DNA of 64,000 bases from Madurella fahalii (Eukaryota > Ascomycota > Sordariomycetes > Sordariales): contig CM056874.1 in assembly GCA_029876055.1 (NCBI GenBank), positions 4,588,001 through 4,652,000 on the forward strand. The letters are read 5' to 3'. Shown in pieces: positions 21,800 through 31,652 of the stretch. The position numbers and the translations under genes are program-made. The stretch's first letter is position 1, and every line of letters begins with the position of its first letter. The notes below the pieces were generated by a model that had not been told where the DNA came from, did no database searches, and was given only the letters and a program-made list of their open reading frames with translations.

Positions 21800-23009
21800 T
21801 CAAGCTGACTCCGAATGGCGTCTCGAGCGGCGTTTGCGTTGTGCGATAACCCCGGCTGCCTCTTTTTGCTTCACCCATTGGGCTATATCGTTCTGTGCAG
21901 CGTCTTGGAAGGGCTGGAATTCATTAGCGATGGACAATGGACAATGGACAATGGCAATGGACAATGGCCATGCGTTGAAGGCAACGAGGTGGATTCGAGC
22001 TGGGCTGTAACATACCTTGCGCTCTGCATCGCTGAGATTCCTCCACTCGTCGATGAGCTTCTTCATGCCCTCTGGCACGGACTGCTCGCCCGGGAACTCG
22101 GACGAGTTCCACCGCGACTTGATATAGCGTGCAAAGGCGGGGCTTGGCTGGTCGGGAATGCGAGGATCCTTGATGGTGTGCCCGGCAGAAACCTTGTACA
22201 GACGCTTGAGGGTTTTGCGGGCCACGTTCGCGTCGTTGATTTCTTGCGGCGTGTAGCTCTCGATCCAAGCCTTGATGGTGATCTCATTGGTAAGCTTGTT
22301 CTCGCGGGCCTCCGCAGCCAGTTTCTACAACACGGCGTGTTAGCGGCTGGTGACGCAAAGAGAAAAACACATATGTGCCTAGCGCTGCTCAGCTTACCTC
22401 GACCTCGGCGGCCGGCAACGCCTTAAACTCTTTGGCCACCTCGGGGAGCGCCGTGGCGAACGATCCAGATTCGCTTACTGGCCTCCCCGAGAGTTTATCC
22501 TTGAGGGCGCGGCTCATGTACACTGCCCAGGCAGTCTCGCCCCGTCTGGTAGGCTCATCGAGGAGTGCTCTCTTCTTCAGGGCCTTGATCTTGCGCTTGA
22601 CCTTCTCCTCCTCGGTCAGCGCCGCCTCTTTCTCAGCGGCCCTCTTCTTTGCAGCAGCCTTTCTCGCGGCAGCCCTCTTTGCGGCAGCCTTCTTTGCAGC
22701 GGCCGTCTTTGTGGTTGTCTTCCTTGCAGTGGGCTTCTTCGTTGCAAGCGTCTTTGCGAGCTCCCTGGGCTTCGGCTTGGGCTTGGGCTTGGGCTTGGCT
22801 TTGGCTTCGGTTGATGCGTCGAGCTTCTTGGTGCCGCCGCTCGCCTGGGCGAAGCCTCTTTCGAAGACGGCAGCGACACGGAATCCGCTCGGGATGACGG
22901 TCGTGGATTGGCCGGCAACGTGCACAGCGAAACGGGAGGCGCGACAGACGGAGAGCCTGCCGCCGACCCGGAGGTGTCGAGCGGCCGCGAGTCCAATCGC
23001 TGACCGCAT
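21800..23009 (-). CDS. Mitochondrial HMG-box-like DNA-binding protein
   Basis: Three exons, 23009-22398, 22324-22016 and 21913-21800, give 344 residues. The N-terminus (MRSAIGLAAARHLRVGGRLS, no acidic residues for about 49 positions) is a strong mitochondrial presequence. A very basic Lys/Ala/Pro region follows, including a (KP)n run and AAAKKAAAKRAAARKAAAKK-type repeats, like histone H1 tails. The second half has two regions of HMG-box character: ETAWAVYMSRALKDKLSG with EVAKEFKALPAAEVEKL, and SPAFARYIKSRWNSSEFPG with LIDEWRNLSDAERKPFQ. The arrangement recalls Podospora mtHMG1 and yeast Abf2, which package mitochondrial DNA. That function is inferred. Intron 2 carries a 7-nt tandem repeat. 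It is divergent from prp5. Confidence 0.85.
21931..21968 (+). repeat. TGGACAA tandem repeat inside an HMG-gene intron
   Basis: On the plus strand TGGACAA is repeated three times, followed by TGGCAA and another TGGACAA. In the transcript sense it lies just upstream of the branch-like CGCTAATG and the acceptor of intron 2. It is non-coding. Confidence 0.85.
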
Positions 23010-23878
23010 GGTGATGTCGACTCTGTTGACCGTTGGAGTTCGGGGAATTGGTCAGTTGCTGTGCCCAATCGAGTGTTTGGATCGGATGGGCGTGTCGCGG
23101 ATCGGGCAGAAGGGCGGAGGCAGAGGGTGCAATTTTATGCGACCGCTCCAGTTGGCTGTGGTTTACTGCTCTCACCAGGAAGAGCTCTCCAGCTGCCTGA
23201 GCTTGCTTCCCAGCCTCCCCTGTTTCTGCCGTCCACCGTCTTTCCGTTGCAATGGACAAGGGTGTGTGCGTACTGACTCAACTACCTCGTGCACAGGCCA
23301 ACCGGCAGCCCGGTCCCTGGAGAACCACGAACAATACAGCATTGTGGGTTACAGGGGCAGAGCTGACCACAGTCGAGAGAAGCCTGGTTTATCAATGGGC
23401 CGTTTCATGTGGCAGCTGGATGCCTTGGGAGCTGTGATCATCTACGAATTGCGGGTCTTTTGCAGCCCTAATAGCGATAAACTAGAAAATACCCATTTTC
23501 TATAGGTTCCTGAACCAGCAATTAGATGTTGTTCCCGTTCACGTCATCAAACCAACCCGCCCTGCAGGAACAAGAACTGGCCTTCTCGTGTACCGGAAGA
23601 CACCGTACGGCTGGGGTAATGGTACTGTGAATATCGCACTGTGGCACGCCTCGCCCCAGTTTTGCTGCGCTTGTCCTTGAGTCTTCTCCACAGCTTCTCG
23701 ACTTTCCAAACTTTCTCCAGGCAAAGTCTGGGAAGGCCGTCTCGTCAACCCCCAGTCCCAGCATTAGATGCCATTCGTCTCCGTGCATGCCAGAATGCGC
23801 TAACCTGTGTCGACCGCTGCCAAAAGTACTTCTCACCACAAAAGTGACATTGCTGAGCCACCGTCACTGAAAACAGAA
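23010..23878. promoter_or_regulatory. Divergent intergenic region, mitochondrial HMG gene / prp5
   Basis: This 869-nt stretch holds both promoters. Reading frames in it overlap in several frames without motif support. The prp5 frame is open from about 23807 but has no ATG before 23879. Confidence 0.45.
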
Positions 23879-26800
23879 ATGGCTCGGCCCAGAGACTCGC
23901 GCTCACCATCTCCTGCAGGAAGTCACGCTGCGCGAAAACGGAAAGATGATGAGCGCCGCGACCGCCATGGCCACGATGGCTCCCGCGACCACCGCCGTCG
24001 CTCCCGTAGCCCGGATGTAAGTGGCTCCCGGGTCCGCCACTCCACTCATCGAGCCGCTTTTTCTGACACATTTCCTACCCCGCAGCGCCGGTACCGTGAA
24101 CGTGAACGCGATCATGGCCGCGATGGCCGCGATGGTCGGGATCGCGGTCCGTACCGCTGGCGAGACCGTTCCATAGACCGCCGAGACGATGACTACTACC
24201 GAGCCTCACGCCGAGATGGAGGAGCCGCTCGTGACCGCCGCCGGTCGCGCGACAGAGGTCCGGACCGGGTGCGGTCGCCGGACCGCCGTGACCAGCGGGG
24301 CGGAGACGGCAACAGAGATTACCGTGGTAGGCGGGACGACTCCCGCGATCGCAGAGGCCGCCGCGACGATTCTGCCGATTCCGCTTCTCGGCAACCTCGA
24401 GGTTCACACAAATCGGACGGCGTAGCAAGCAGAGATGGCGAGGTACGCATTCACCTCTCCCCCGGCTCGCGTTGTCTCCAAACTGACGGCCCCCAGAATT
24501 CACAGCCAGTTAAGTCTACACCGACCCAAGCGCAGTCCGAGGCGGAGAAAAAGGCTGAGCGACTACGCAAGCTCCAAGCTATGAAAGAGAAGCACGCTTT
24601 GAAGGAAGCTAAAGAGGCCGATGTCACCGCCGGAAGTACCCGAATGCTCCTGGCTGAGATGGACCAGAAAGCTAGCGGCACAACTAGCACGAACAGCCCC
24701 GCCCCTGCTAGCCCGGCCCCGGCGTCGCCCGCGGCGATACTACCGTACGCCGGCAAGTTCGACCCCAAAGCCATCGCACGGAGTTCCAAAGCGATACGGT
24801 CCCATTCTCCTACCAAGCTGGGCGATGTGAAGTTGGGCGCATCCGGAGCGAAGACCTCGAGTATTAGTAATGGGGCAGAGCCAAAGAATGCCGGCCTGCT
24901 TCCGGCAAACAGGGCGGTCAGTGCGTTCGGATTTCACAAGAGTACTGACAACCAGAAGTCATCCTCAAAACGCAAACTGGATATGGACGACGAGGAGGTC
25001 ATCAAACGCAAGCTCGTCAAGCTGCCCGACTTTGCTGTCGAGGCAACCGACGATGTGCCCGCCGCGGACGGTGATGCTGAAGAAGACGGCGAAGACGATT
25101 TAGATCTCCTTATGGCTCGGAACGAGGAGGAGATGGCCGAGGCCCACCGCATCCTTCAAGAGAGGCGAGATGAACGGATCCAAAAAGAAGGCATGACCAT
25201 GGATGTCGATACCGAGGCGCCGAACGGGGAGACAAAGGATGAACAAACGCCGCCGGCCACAGCCATGGACGTCGATGAGGACGTCGACCCACTGGACGCA
25301 TTCATGGCGGACCTTGAGCAAGCGGGTCCTACAACTAGCGTTGGCTCCGAGCCTAGCAAGCAACAGAGCGGGAATAAGGGCTTTGAGCCGGAGGCGTACT
25401 TTAGTGACGATGATTACGGCTACGAGGCGGACAAGGCCGACCCGTCTTCCATTCTCGCCATGGCGGCCAAGAAGAAAAAGAAGGACATTCCGACCATTGA
25501 CTACAGCAAGCTCGACCTCAACCCCATACGCAAGAACTTCTGGGTCGAGCCCCATGAGCTCAGCCAAATGACTGAAGAAGAGGCAGCTGAGCTAAGATTG
25601 GAACTGGACGGCATCAAGGTTTCTGGCAAGAACGTGCCTAAGCCGGTCCAGAAATGGTCCCAGTGTGGGCTCACCAGGCCTATCCTGGACGCGATCGACG
25701 GACTGGGCTACGAGAAGCCAACGCCGATTCAAATGCAGGCTTTACCCGTCATCATGTCAGGCCGCGACGTCATCGGCGTCGCGAAGACGGGATCCGGCAA
25801 GACGATGGCCTTCGTGCTGCCCATGCTCCGTCATATCAAGGACCAGGACCCAGTGAGCGGCGATGACGGCCCTATCGCTCTGATCATGACGCCGACCAGG
25901 GAGCTGTGCACCCAAATCTACTCGGACTTGCTGCCCTTTACCAAAGTCCTGAAGCTCCGCGCCGTCGCTGCCTATGGCGGCAATGCGATCAAGGACCAGA
26001 TCGCCGAGCTAAAACGAGGCGCTGAGATCATCGTCGCAACGCCGGGACGAATGATTGACCTGCTTGCGGCGAACTCGGGCCGCGTCACCAACCTCAAACG
26101 TGCCACCTATTTGGTCCTAGACGAGGCAGACCGAATGTTCGACATGGGCTTTGAGCCCCAGGTCATGAAAATCTTCAACAATGTCCGGCCGGACCGGCAG
26201 ACAATTCTCTTTTCTGCAACGATGCCGAGGATTATCGATGCGCTCACAAAGAAGGTCCTGCGGGAGCCGGTCGAGATTACGGTCGGTGGACGCAGCGTTG
26301 TAGCGCCCGAGATCACCCAAGTCGTCGAGATCATTGAGGAGGGCAAGAAGTTTGTCCGGTTGCTCGAGCTTCTTGGCGATTTATATGCCGATGATGACGA
26401 CGTCCGCGCTCTCATCTTTGTCGAGCGGCAGGAGAAAGCAGACGACCTTTTGCGGGAGCTTCTCCGGCGCGGCTACGGATGCATGTCGATCCACGGCGGG
26501 AAGGACCAGGAAGACCGCAACTCAACCATCTCGGACTTCAAGAAAGGCGTCTGTCCCATCCTCATTGCGACATCGGTGGCGGCACGCGGTCTTGACGTTA
26601 AACAACTCAAGTTGGTCATCAACTACGACGCTCCCAACCATCTGGAAGACTATGTCCATCGCGCGGGACGTACGGGCCGGGCTGGCAACACGGGCACGGC
26701 GGTCACCTTCATTACCGAGGAGCAGGAGAATTGTGCACCCGGCATCGCCAAAGCCCTCGAGCAGAGCGGGCAGCCGGTTCCGGAGCGTCTCAACGACATG

Positions 26801-27544
26801 CGCAAGTCATGGAAAGAAAAGGTCAAGAGCGGGAAGGCCAAGGATGCCAGTGGCTTTGGCGGAAAGGGCTTGGAGAGACTCGACAAAGAACGCGAAGCGG
26901 CCCGCTTGCGTGAGCGTAAGACGCACAAGGCTGAGGGCGAGGAGGACGATTTCAAGGAGGAAGAGACTGAAGAGGATGCCAAGAAGAAAGACAAAGCCAA
27001 GTCGGCCATTGAGGCGGCCGCTTCCGCCATCGTCTCGCGTGAGACGCAGAAGACAGAGGTTGACGCCAAGGTGACGGATGGGGTGGTCAAGGCAGGTGCC
27101 GCACCCGGCACCGGGAAAGGCGGGGCCCTGGATAAGGCGGCGTCGGCTATCAGCGAAATCAACGCGCGGCTGGCGCGCGCCGGTCAGCTGCGGCCGGGTC
27201 AACCGATCGACAACAAGGGCCCCGACGCCGGCGCGTTCCACGCCACGCTCGAGATCAACGATTTCCCGCAGAAGGCTCGCTGGGCCGTCACCAACCGCAC
27301 CAACGTGGCCAAGATTCTCGAGGCTACGGGCACGTCGATCACTACCAAAGGCAATTACTACCCCCCCGGCAAGGAGCCTGGGCCAGGGGCGGAACCCAAG
27401 CTGTACATTCTTATTGAGGGTGATACGGAACTGGTGGTTGGCAACGCGCTCTCGGAGCTCACGCGGCTGCTGAAGGAAGGCACATTGGCTGCTGCGGACG
27501 CCGAGAGCCGGGCGCCCGCCAGCGGTAGATATACCATTACGTGA
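23879..27544 (+). CDS. prp5: DEAD-box pre-mRNA-splicing helicase Prp5 (DDX46)
   Basis: Although the whole span is one open frame, two segments have full intron signals: 24017-24085 (GTAAGT donor, CTGAC branch, CCGCAG end) and 24443-24496 (GTACGC, CTGAC, CCCCAG end). Removing them leaves 1,180 residues. Prp5 is the ATPase that proofreads the U2 snRNA-branch-site helix before pre-spliceosome formation. The N-terminus is RS/RD-rich. The conserved DPLDAFMADL motif, which contacts the SF3b subunit Hsh155/SF3B1, lies near residue 428. The helicase core shows AKTGSGKT (about 597), PTRELCTQI, VLDEADRMFDMGF (about 705), SATMP (about 737), ARGLDVKQL and HRAGRTGRAG (about 885). The ATG is the first in frame. 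Leaving both segments unspliced would add 23 and 18 residues. Confidence 0.95.
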   Translation: MARPRDSRSPSPAGSHAARKRKDDERRDRHGHDGSRDHRRRSRSPDVSGSRVRHSTHRAAFSDTFPTPQRRYRERERDHGRDGRDGRDRGPYRWRDRSIDRRDDDYYRASRRDGGAARDRRRSRDRGPDRVRSPDRRDQRGGDGNRDYRGRRDDSRDRRGRRDDSADSASRQPRGSHKSDGVASRDGEVRIHLSPGSRCLQTDGPQNSQPVKSTPTQAQSEAEKKAERLRKLQAMKEKHALKEAKEADVTAGSTRMLLAEMDQKASGTTSTNSPAPASPAPASPAAILPYAGKFDPKAIARSSKAIRSHSPTKLGDVKLGASGAKTSSISNGAEPKNAGLLPANRAVSAFGFHKSTDNQKSSSKRKLDMDDEEVIKRKLVKLPDFAVEATDDVPAADGDAEEDGEDDLDLLMARNEEEMAEAHRILQERRDERIQKEGMTMDVDTEAPNGETKDEQTPPATAMDVDEDVDPLDAFMADLEQAGPTTSVGSEPSKQQSGNKGFEPEAYFSDDDYGYEADKADPSSILAMAAKKKKKDIPTIDYSKLDLNPIRKNFWVEPHELSQMTEEEAAELRLELDGIKVSGKNVPKPVQKWSQCGLTRPILDAIDGLGYEKPTPIQMQALPVIMSGRDVIGVAKTGSGKTMAFVLPMLRHIKDQDPVSGDDGPIALIMTPTRELCTQIYSDLLPFTKVLKLRAVAAYGGNAIKDQIAELKRGAEIIVATPGRMIDLLAANSGRVTNLKRATYLVLDEADRMFDMGFEPQVMKIFNNVRPDRQTILFSATMPRIIDALTKKVLREPVEITVGGRSVVAPEITQVVEIIEEGKKFVRLLELLGDLYADDDDVRALIFVERQEKADDLLRELLRRGYGCMSIHGGKDQEDRNSTISDFKKGVCPILIATSVAARGLDVKQLKLVINYDAPNHLEDYVHRAGRTGRAGNTGTAVTFITEEQENCAPGIAKALEQSGQPVPERLNDMRKSWKEKVKSGKAKDASGFGGKGLERLDKEREAARLRERKTHKAEGEEDDFKEEETEEDAKKKDKAKSAIEAAASAIVSRETQKTEVDAKVTDGVVKAGAAPGTGKGGALDKAASAISEINARLARAGQLRPGQPIDNKGPDAGAFHATLEINDFPQKARWAVTNRTNVAKILEATGTSITTKGNYYPPGKEPGPGAEPKLYILIEGDTELVVGNALSELTRLLKEGTLAAADAESRAPASGRYTIT

Positions 27545-28071
27545 TCCAGAGGCTAACGGTGTTCCTGACCTATGTCGGTCGGGCAGAAAGATTGGAATGC
27601 TGGGTGTAGTAACATATACTGCGGTGACAGATGGTCTCGTCAGGGTCGAATTGGGTGTTTCTAGTTGCCGGGACATTGCTATTTGTTCGCATGGGTTATA
27701 GCATCCGATTGGATGCGAGTATAAATAGGAAGATTCGTTTTGGTTCCTTGCCTTCTCGCCGGTGTGGACTTGCAAACGTGGCTCGCTCTCCACCGTGCGG
27801 AACAGTCTGGCGATGGTGTTCTTCCTGTTCTCCAAGAGCGCAGAACAACTGCGCGTAATCCTGAGGGAAAAGAAAACGTCAAAGATGATAACCCAAATCA
27901 GCAGTCAACGCCAAAATCCCCCCCTTACCCGCTCTTCCAAGCACTCCAGTAGCCATCTACCCACGACACTCTTACTTCACCACGAAAAAAAGCCTTTGTC
28001 TCATAAGGTGTGAGCATACATGAGATAACGACACGACGCTGTAATAGTAGTAGTAAATAGTAATAGGGGCA
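27545..28071. other. Convergent intergenic region, prp5 / small lipidated protein
   Basis: This 527-nt stretch has no gene. Near 28040-28060 there is an AT-rich TAATAGTAGTAGTAAATAG run close to the minus-strand stop, consistent with a 3' UTR. Confidence 0.45.
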
Positions 28072-28533
28072 CTAGTTATGGCTGAGAGCAGCAGTGCTCT
28101 GGTCCATGTCCCTCCGCCGGCTCTCTTCCTCGCTGGCCTGCTTGAGGATGGCAGCGTCGGTCTTGCCGCGCTGGGCATCCAGCTGGGCTTTTAGCTTGCC
28201 GCCCTGGTTGCGCTTCTGGCGTGCCTGCTTGCCGGTTTAGCATCGCCGGATCGTCGACGTGTAGCAGTGAGCGGGGACCGGATGGTGAGGGGGTTGACGT
28301 ACCTCGGCTGCCTCGGCGGCTTTCCTCCGCGCATCGTTGGGATCCTGAGACGCTCCCGGCCCGCCGCCGGACCCCCCGCCGAGCGTCCGGGGTGGCCCAC
28401 CTACCCTGGGCGGCTTCCGGGAGGCGGACGCGGAGGCGGGTACCGAGGCCGAGGCGGGGGCTGTTGGCGTGGAGCCGAGGCGGCGGCCGGGCTGGGAGAA
28501 GGGTTCGGATTCGGTGCTGCAGAGGTTCCCCAT
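28072..28533 (-). CDS. Small putatively N-myristoylated/palmitoylated protein
   Basis: Two exons, 28533-28303 and 28224-28072, give 127 residues. The intron has a GTACGT donor and the acceptor is taken at GCAAGCAG; the alternative AAG three bases earlier would only add one Gln. The N-terminus MGNLCSTESE fits an N-myristoylation site (Gly2) with a palmitoylatable Cys5, so a membrane-anchored peripheral protein is likely. The middle is Ala/Ser/Pro-rich with RVGGPPRTLGGG, and the C-terminal half is a charged helix (DARRKAAEAAE, then AILKQASEEERRDMDQS). I do not recognise a named family. The layout loosely recalls short lipid-anchored scaffolds such as Ego1/LAMTOR1, but the sequence does not establish that. 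Confidence 0.72.
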
Positions 28534-29617
28534 GGCTTCCACTCGTTCGTGTACGGGCTGGGATGGATGAGTGCGGCAAGAATGTCAGCGGTGTGTCGAT
28601 TTCATCTGGGAGCTCCCTGGTATATATGTATTGTATCCAATGTTTGGCTGGAGAGACTGTGTTCGGATGGCGGGCGGCCAGCGAGAGGTTGATGTGCCCC
28701 ACCCCGAGCCTCTTGGCTTGGTCTTGTACAGTACGATACACGAATAACTTGCCATACCCACAGCACCACCGAGCGGCCCTGGAGGTGCACCGAGGTGCTG
28801 GGCAACCAATCTCTCCCGTGCCCGGTGAGAGGGCATTCGGTCAGTATTTGACACCGCAGGTCATGTCTACAAGAGACCGAATGCCCTTCCCCCCGCGATA
28901 CGTAACCAGTGAAGCAACCAATGAAGCAAGCACCCTGATGGGCTGCGGGCTCGGCTGGTGAACCCCCACTCCCGCCGCGGCGAGCAGATGCCCCACCATT
29001 TCGTGCTACTGGAAGAAACACCCTCAGGCCGAGGCCACGGACCAGGAATTGTCGGCTTTCACGACTCCAAAGATCAATTGAGCCCTCGGCATATCCAGCC
29101 GCGCATCCTACACGCAGCGCAACTGAATGTGCTGGATTATGCGGCCAGTTGGCGCGCCGAATCAGCAGTGAAAGATAAAGAGAGAGCGCGAGAGAGGGAG
29201 AGAGAACGGCCAGTGAGAGGAGGAGCGCAGCGGAGAGGCGTCCACCCGGCTGGGCCGTCAAGGTTCTCACGGTGCAAAATAATATCGACACTTGCCCGCT
29301 TCCCGGCCCACAACCCTCGCAGCCCAGCTCAATCCTTGAATACGCAGAGCCGACTGTTGCCCATAGCGCTCCGTCTCTTTCTTATCTCGCAGTCCCTGCC
29401 GCCACTGCCGCCGCTGCCGCGACTGTCATAACATTTGGCCGTCGATCGCGAGCTTGGGGCTTGCTTGCTCGCTCGGGATTAGGCCGCCGGCGCCAATCAT
29501 CCACACGGTCGGCTGGTGGTCCGCCGACGAGTCCGCCGACGAGTCCCCCCAGTTGGATCCTCCGCCAGCGGCAGCACTCCCGCCCACAACACCGACCACG
29601 CCCCGCCGCCTGCCACA
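28534..29617. promoter_or_regulatory. Divergent intergenic region upstream of the zinc regulator
   Basis: About 1.08 kb. A purine-rich AGAGAGAG tract lies at about 29175-29210. A CAAGGT hexamer occurs at 29259-29264, about 350 nt upstream of the zinc regulator ATG. This hexamer is, as I recall, the core of the ZR motif bound by Aspergillus ZafA, so auto-regulation is possible. A single hexamer is weak evidence. Confidence 0.4.
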
Positions 29618-31652
29618 ATGGACGGCTCCTTCGAGTCCTCCGGCCGCTTTCCCGGAAATGGCGATGGCTTCCATAGGCATTCGCAGAGCCGCAGCAACCA
29701 CCTCGACCTCGGTTTCCAGTCCATGATGCCCCCGCAGCTTGGCTCCGGCCCCGCGACATCCAGCGGCGACGTGCCTTCATCCTCGGCCGCCTACGAGTCG
29801 CACGACGACCTCTGTGTGGACCACTGCATGGGCGTTGGACTCTACAACGGCTATCAGCAGTTCAACCACCGAGGTGTTCAGCCGACGCCCCAAGCCCGCT
29901 GGGCCCGGGAAAACACCGTCTCCCGCTACGACTACTCCATAGGCCTCGCCGCGCTGCCCCTGCAATTCCGTAGCCATCTCGCCCCTCCGGCCTCGAATCC
30001 CTACCAGCAGCCGTGGTTCGGCCAACACCTCGATCCGGGCATCCCCTGCAGCGATGACGACTGCCGCTCAATGGGCGACATGAGCTGTTGCGACAGCCAG
30101 TGTACCATGACGGGCAAGTGCACCGATGTCGCCTGTGCCGACACCGACGATGCCTGCACCGATCAGAACTGCCCAGAGCGCCCCGTTCCCGTTGCCTCGT
30201 CCGAGGTGGTGAGCGGAGCTGCCGCTCTTATTTCGATCAATCACGCGCCAGAGGACGCCCATCACGACTTCAACCTGCAACAGCCGGCCATGGCCGGTAT
30301 GAGCTTCGACCTGTCCAATAACCCTCAGCAAAGCTACCTAATGTCTTCCAACCTCCTGCCGAGCCCGGTGGGAAATATTACGAACCATCTGCTAGTAGCT
30401 CACAGCGATACAAACTCCTCCAACTGCACCAGGCCATGCCCGCTGGACGACCCTCAAAACTACCCCTATTGCCACATACCCTTGTATAACCACCCCTCTC
30501 CGTTCCACCAGTACAATTCGGTCGGCTCTGATCTCCAGATGCACCAGAGCTTTGTCGAGTGCGGAGCTGAGATCCACGACCCCGAGTCTTTCCTCGCACA
30601 CTTCAACTCTCAGCACCGGCCTCACTTTACCGGCGGCACACCCGGCTTTGCTCGCACACCGGGAGTAGAAATGCACGATAGGGCTACAGTGGCTTCGGCT
30701 GAGGCAATGTCTCCTCCGGCCACGCCCCTGGATACATCCGATTCCGGTGCATCATCGGGTACACCATCCCCCCTGACGCCGCTCTCAAATAGCGTCGAGA
30801 TGACCGACGCCAAGCCCGAAGCATCACCCCATCTCCGGAGTACGTCGGTTGTTTCATCCGCAGACGGCTCGGTCAAACTTGGAACCGACGAGGAACACAA
30901 GTGCCTGTGGAAGGAGGAAGGGAGTCCCGACGTGTGCGGCCAGGTCTTTCCGGACGCCGAAGAGCTGTTCAGGCACGCCTCGGAAATTCATATCAAGCAC
31001 GCCCAAAAAGGGGCACAGGGCTTCCGTTGCGGCTGGGACGACTGCCCACGCAGTGAGGCTGGCGCTGCTGGGTTCCCGCAGAGGAGCAAGATTGAGAGGC
31101 ACATGCAAACCCATATTGGCCGTATGCTGCACTACAGCCCTCCCCGCCACCGTACCTTGCCACTAACAGTATTCTAGATAAACCTCACATCTGCCCGACA
31201 TGTAACAAAGGGTTTTCGGCGAAGCAAGCTCTCACGCAGCATATGTTCATCCATAGCAACGAGAAACCTCTCGTATGCAACATCTGCCACAAGGCGTTTA
31301 GATACCCAAGTGCTCTGAGTAAGCCAAGCTTGTGCCCCTTCCCCTACTCGCCGAGTTCTGACGGTTTTTCCCTTTAGCCATGCATCAGCGTGTCCATTCC
31401 GGGGTAAAGCCTTTAAAATGCCCTGTCTGCGGAAAGGGTTTCAGCGAATCTTCCAATCTTTCCAAGCATAAGCGCACCCACGAAGTCAAGGGCCGCTTCA
31501 CATGCACCGTCCCTGGCTGCGACCGCAACTTTCATCGTCAAGACCAACTACGGCGCCATATGAAGACGCATCAGAAGGACAGTGACAGCAGACGAATCGG
31601 GACGTCCGAGGCCAGCCTCGAGGGCATCTATGATCATCTGCCACAGAGTTGA
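29618..31652 (+). CDS. Zinc-responsive C2H2 transcription factor, Zap1/ZafA type
   Basis: Three exons, 29618-31121, 31178-31318 and 31378-31652, give 639 residues. A Cys-rich segment near residues 147-188 (DDDCRSMGDMSCCDSQC, CTDVACADTDDACTDQNC) looks like the zinc-sensing activation domain of this family. Six zinc fingers follow from about residue 428. The first two are atypical, CLWKEEGSPDVCGQVF and CGWDDCPRSEAGAAGF. Four regular fingers come next: CPTCNKGFSAKQALTQHMFIH, CNICHKAFRYPSALTMHQRVH and CPVCGKGFSESSNLSKHKRTH, and the last CTVPGCDRNF...HMKTH. Zap1 and ZafA activate zinc-uptake genes during zinc shortage and usually their own promoter. The finger order and the unusual first two fingers favour this over other C2H2 factors. 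Direct zinc control here is inferred. Confidence 0.87.

Noticed and set aside
24017..24085. Reading the prp5 segment as coding, giving a single-exon gene
   Set aside because: It has a full donor, branch point and acceptor and interrupts the Arg/Asp-rich repeat region, so an intron is the better reading; transcripts could reverse this.
26807..27835. Minus-strand frame of 342 codons opposite the prp5 3' end
   Set aside because: It lies antisense to well-defined helicase and C-terminal coding sequence and has no recognisable motif.
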